DNA of 8,496 bases. Origin: Actinomycetota bacterium. Its GTDB lineage: Bacteria; Actinomycetota; Actinomycetes; Streptosporangiales; Streptosporangiaceae. Shown piece after piece: positions 6,980-8,496 of the stretch; within the stretch, counting starts at the first letter, position 1; every line of letters begins with the position of its first letter. The notes beneath the pieces are model-generated. The model was not told the DNA's origin. It was given only the letters and a program-made list of their open reading frames with translations, and did not search any database. Location: NCBI GenBank assembly GCA_003140115.1, contig PLIQ01000346.1, positions 11,934-20,429 on the forward strand, read 5' to 3'. The position numbers and the translations under genes were made by a program.

Positions 6980-6997
6980 CGGCTGAGGCCTCAGCCG
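6980..6997. terminator. Perfect 18-bp palindrome, likely shared terminator
   Basis: CGGCTGAGGCCTCAGCCG is its own reverse complement and would form a GC-rich hairpin in either transcript. It lies between the SDR stop (6972-6974) and the end of the converging gene, and covers that gene's stop codon (6991-6993). There is no T-run. GC-rich actinobacterial terminators often lack one. The ten-base unit CGGCTGAGGC also occurs just before, at 6969-6978, as a direct repeat. Confidence 0.5.
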
Positions 6998-7515
6998 CCT
7001 GGTTCGGTCCTGACCTCGTGGCCGAGTTCCTGCCGAAGCTGGTCCTCGGTCAGCGCCCAGCCGGAGCCGAACGCCGTGGTCATCGCGGCACGCAGTTCGT
7101 CGGCCGCGTCGGCCACCTGGCCGACGAGGTGACGCACCTCGCTCAGCGTCCGGGCCGTGACGGTCAGGTCGTGCGAGCGCCGGTCGTCGTGCAGCGTGAC
7201 CATCACGCTGCCCGGCCGGGTGGCCCAGGTGTCGTGGATCACCCGGTTGCGCTCCTGGTTGGCCTGGCGGCAGGCCCGGAGCGCGGTCAGCAGGGCCTCC
7301 TTGGCCGGCCCGGTGATGCCGGTGTGATACTGGGTGAGCCGCTCGCAGTCCTCGAGCAGCGCCGCCGCCGTCAGCCGGCCGTCGACGACGGCCGCGTACT
7401 TGCTGCCGACCAGCGCGCTGAACGCCGTCCGCAGCGTGCGTTCCAGGTAGGCCGCCTCGAGGACCACGCCGCCCAGCGCGTACCGCAGCTCGTCCATATC
7501 CACGGTAAAGAGCAT
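6991..7515 (-). CDS. Small helical protein with HEPN-like R-x4-H motif, function unknown
   Basis: About 174 residues, almost wholly helical by eye, with no signal peptide or membrane segment. The conserved-looking core is QERNRVIHDTW (87-97), where R89 and H94 give the R-x4-H motif, with polar N90 next to Arg, as in HEPN-domain ribonucleases and related non-enzymatic HEPN proteins. The preceding helices (ELRYALGGVVLEAAYLERTL) and following ones (TLSEVRHLVGQVADAADELR) would fit the HEPN bundle. No nucleotidyltransferase or antitoxin partner is adjacent, so toxin activity is unproven. The start is uncertain: ATG 7515 is chosen, ATG 7497 and GTG 7560 are alternatives, and none has a good Shine-Dalgarno site. 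It converges on the SDR gene and diverges from the aquaporin gene. Confidence 0.72.
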   Translation of the reverse strand: MLFTVDMDELRYALGGVVLEAAYLERTLRTAFSALVGSKYAAVVDGRLTAAALLEDCERLTQYHTGITGPAKEALLTALRACRQANQERNRVIHDTWATRPGSVMVTLHDDRRSHDLTVTARTLSEVRHLVGQVADAADELRAAMTTAFGSGWALTEDQLRQELGHEVRTEPGG

Positions 7516-7550
7516 GGCGCAGCCGGGGCCACGATTGAAGACCGCAGCTG

Positions 7551-7556
7551 AGAGGA
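7551..7556 (+). promoter_or_regulatory. Shine-Dalgarno site of the aquaporin gene
   Basis: AGAGGA ends five bases before the ATG at 7562. This supports that start over an in-frame ATG at 7514, which has no ribosome binding site and overlaps the start of the divergent gene. Confidence 0.6.
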
Positions 7557-7561
7557 TCACG

Positions 7562-8422
7562 ATGACCGGCCAGCCCGAAGAGTTCGACCCGCAGCTGACC
7601 CCCCGGGCCGCAGCGGGCCTGCGGTCCCTGGGGCACCCGAACTCGCTCGCCCGGGCCTACGACTTCTGGGACGACCGGTACGAGTGGCGTCGCCTGTTCT
7701 CCGAGGTCCTGGGGACCTTCTTCCTCGTTCTGGTGGCCGTGGGCGGAGGCATGGTCAACGCCCGGTTCGGCGGCCAGGCCGTGCCGTACAGCGCGCGGGT
7801 CGTCGCGCCGGCCCTGATGGTGATGGCCATCATCTTGTTCATGGGCGCCGTGTCGGGCGCGCACCTCAACCCCGCGGTCAGCATCGCCTTCGCGCTGCGC
7901 CGTGACTTCCCGTGGAAACGGGTCCCCATGTACCTCGTGGCCCAGTTCGCGGGCGCCGTCCTGGCCACCTTGCTGCTGTGGGCCCTGCTCGGCAAGCAGG
8001 GCAGCGCGGGCCTGACCCTGCCCGGTCACGGCATCTCCACCGGCACCGCGCTGGTCTGGGAGATCGTCCTGACCACCGGCCTGGTCAGCGTGATCCAGGG
8101 GACCGCCTCCGGTGCGCAGCAGATCGGGGCGCTGGCCGCGATCGCCGTCGGCAGCTACATCGCCCTGGCCGGGCTGTGGGGTTCCCCGGTCAGCGGCGCC
8201 TCGATGAACCCGGCCCGGTCCCTCGGCCCCGCCCTGGTGCTGGGCGACTGGACGTCATGGTGGGCCTACCTGGTCGGGCCGATCGCGGGCGGGGCCATCG
8301 CGGCTGGCATCTCCTACGTGCTCCGCGGCCAGGGCGGCGGCGCCAGCGGCACCCAGGCCGCGACCGGCACGCTGGGCCTTCGCTGGCAGCCCGGGCGCCT
8401 CGGCCGCCAGGACCACGACTGA
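7562..8422 (+). CDS. Aquaporin/MIP-family channel
   Basis: A 286-residue inner-membrane channel for passive flow of water or small neutral solutes. The N-terminal 45 residues are soluble and longer than usual. Six membrane helices follow, with two re-entrant loops carrying the NPA motifs HLNPAVS (N103) and SMNPARS (N216). The filter arginine R219 is present. Aligned by eye to AqpZ, the other filter positions are P83 (Phe in AqpZ), G204 (His) and A213 (Thr). Small residues there suggest a wider pore than a water-only channel, closer to glycerol facilitators at the His position. The C-terminal tail (from about 256) is Gly/Ala-rich and then basic. The gene diverges from the HEPN-like gene, with 46 bp between start codons. 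The family is certain, the solute is not. Confidence 0.95.
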   Translation: MTGQPEEFDPQLTPRAAAGLRSLGHPNSLARAYDFWDDRYEWRRLFSEVLGTFFLVLVAVGGGMVNARFGGQAVPYSARVVAPALMVMAIILFMGAVSGAHLNPAVSIAFALRRDFPWKRVPMYLVAQFAGAVLATLLLWALLGKQGSAGLTLPGHGISTGTALVWEIVLTTGLVSVIQGTASGAQQIGALAAIAVGSYIALAGLWGSPVSGASMNPARSLGPALVLGDWTSWWAYLVGPIAGGAIAAGISYVLRGQGGGASGTQAATGTLGLRWQPGRLGRQDHD

Positions 8423-8441
8423 GGCTGGGCGGCCGACCAGC

Positions 8442-8447
8442 TACACT
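8442..8447 (+). promoter_or_regulatory. Possible -10 box of tRNA-Pro
   Basis: TACACT fits TAnnnT and lies ten bases before the tRNA. CTGAGG at 8419-8424, 17 bp upstream and spanning the aquaporin stop codon, is a poor -35 match. Co-transcription with the aquaporin gene is also possible, since no terminator was seen between them. Confidence 0.35.
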
Positions 8448-8457
8448 CACCTCACAA

Positions 8458-8496
8458 CGGGCTGTAGCGCAGCTTGGCTAGCGCGCCGCGTTTGGG
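8458..8496 (+). tRNA. tRNA-Pro(TGG), 5' half, cut by right edge
   Basis: The sequence gives the acceptor 5' strand CGGGCTG, TA, a D stem GCGC/GCGC around AGCTTGGCTA, the anticodon 5' stem CCGCG, then TT-TGG-G, ending at position 37. The anticodon is TGG, so the tRNA decodes CCN proline codons. The 3' half lies outside the window, so the stems beyond the D arm cannot be checked. Confidence 0.85.

Overview
This is a high-GC window with actinobacterial character. The genes have strong G/C bias at third codon positions, a Pls/PosA-type nonribosomal peptide synthetase (NRPS) is present, and two divergent promoters look leaderless. All assignments come from reading translations and motifs by eye; no database search was run.

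Layout. Positions 1-1922 (minus) hold the N-terminal 640 residues of a large NRPS-like protein: an adenylation domain, a carrier domain, then the first membrane helix. This is the order seen in the poly-lysine-synthetase-like Pls/PosA family, and the gene runs off the left edge. Positions 1923-3162 hold about 1.2 kb without an intact gene. In it are a 9-bp-arm inverted repeat with a matching half-site further upstream, and a broken remnant of an AlkB-type 2-oxoglutarate/Fe(II) oxygenase (about 2301-2520). A complete tRNA-Gly(TCC) follows at 3163-3236 (minus).

From 3427 the window is densely coding. A decarboxylating 6-phosphogluconate dehydrogenase (plus) faces a small VOC/glyoxalase-fold protein (minus). 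Divergent from the VOC gene is a two-gene operon of a bicupin and an SDR-fold protein that lacks the SDR catalytic residues. A perfect 18-bp palindrome closes this operon and also the next gene, which runs towards it on the minus strand. That gene encodes a small helical protein with a HEPN-like R-x4-H motif. Divergent from it is an aquaporin-family channel with an unusual predicted selectivity filter. The window ends inside a tRNA-Pro(TGG), right after its anticodon.

How the parts relate. The 6-phosphogluconate dehydrogenase is core pentose-phosphate metabolism. The bicupin and SDR are clearly co-transcribed and probably act together, but their substrate cannot be read from sequence. The NRPS is the most distinctive element and probably makes a short or homopolymeric peptide from one amino acid. 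The decayed stretch between it and the tRNA-Gly 3' end suggests a place of past gene gain and loss.
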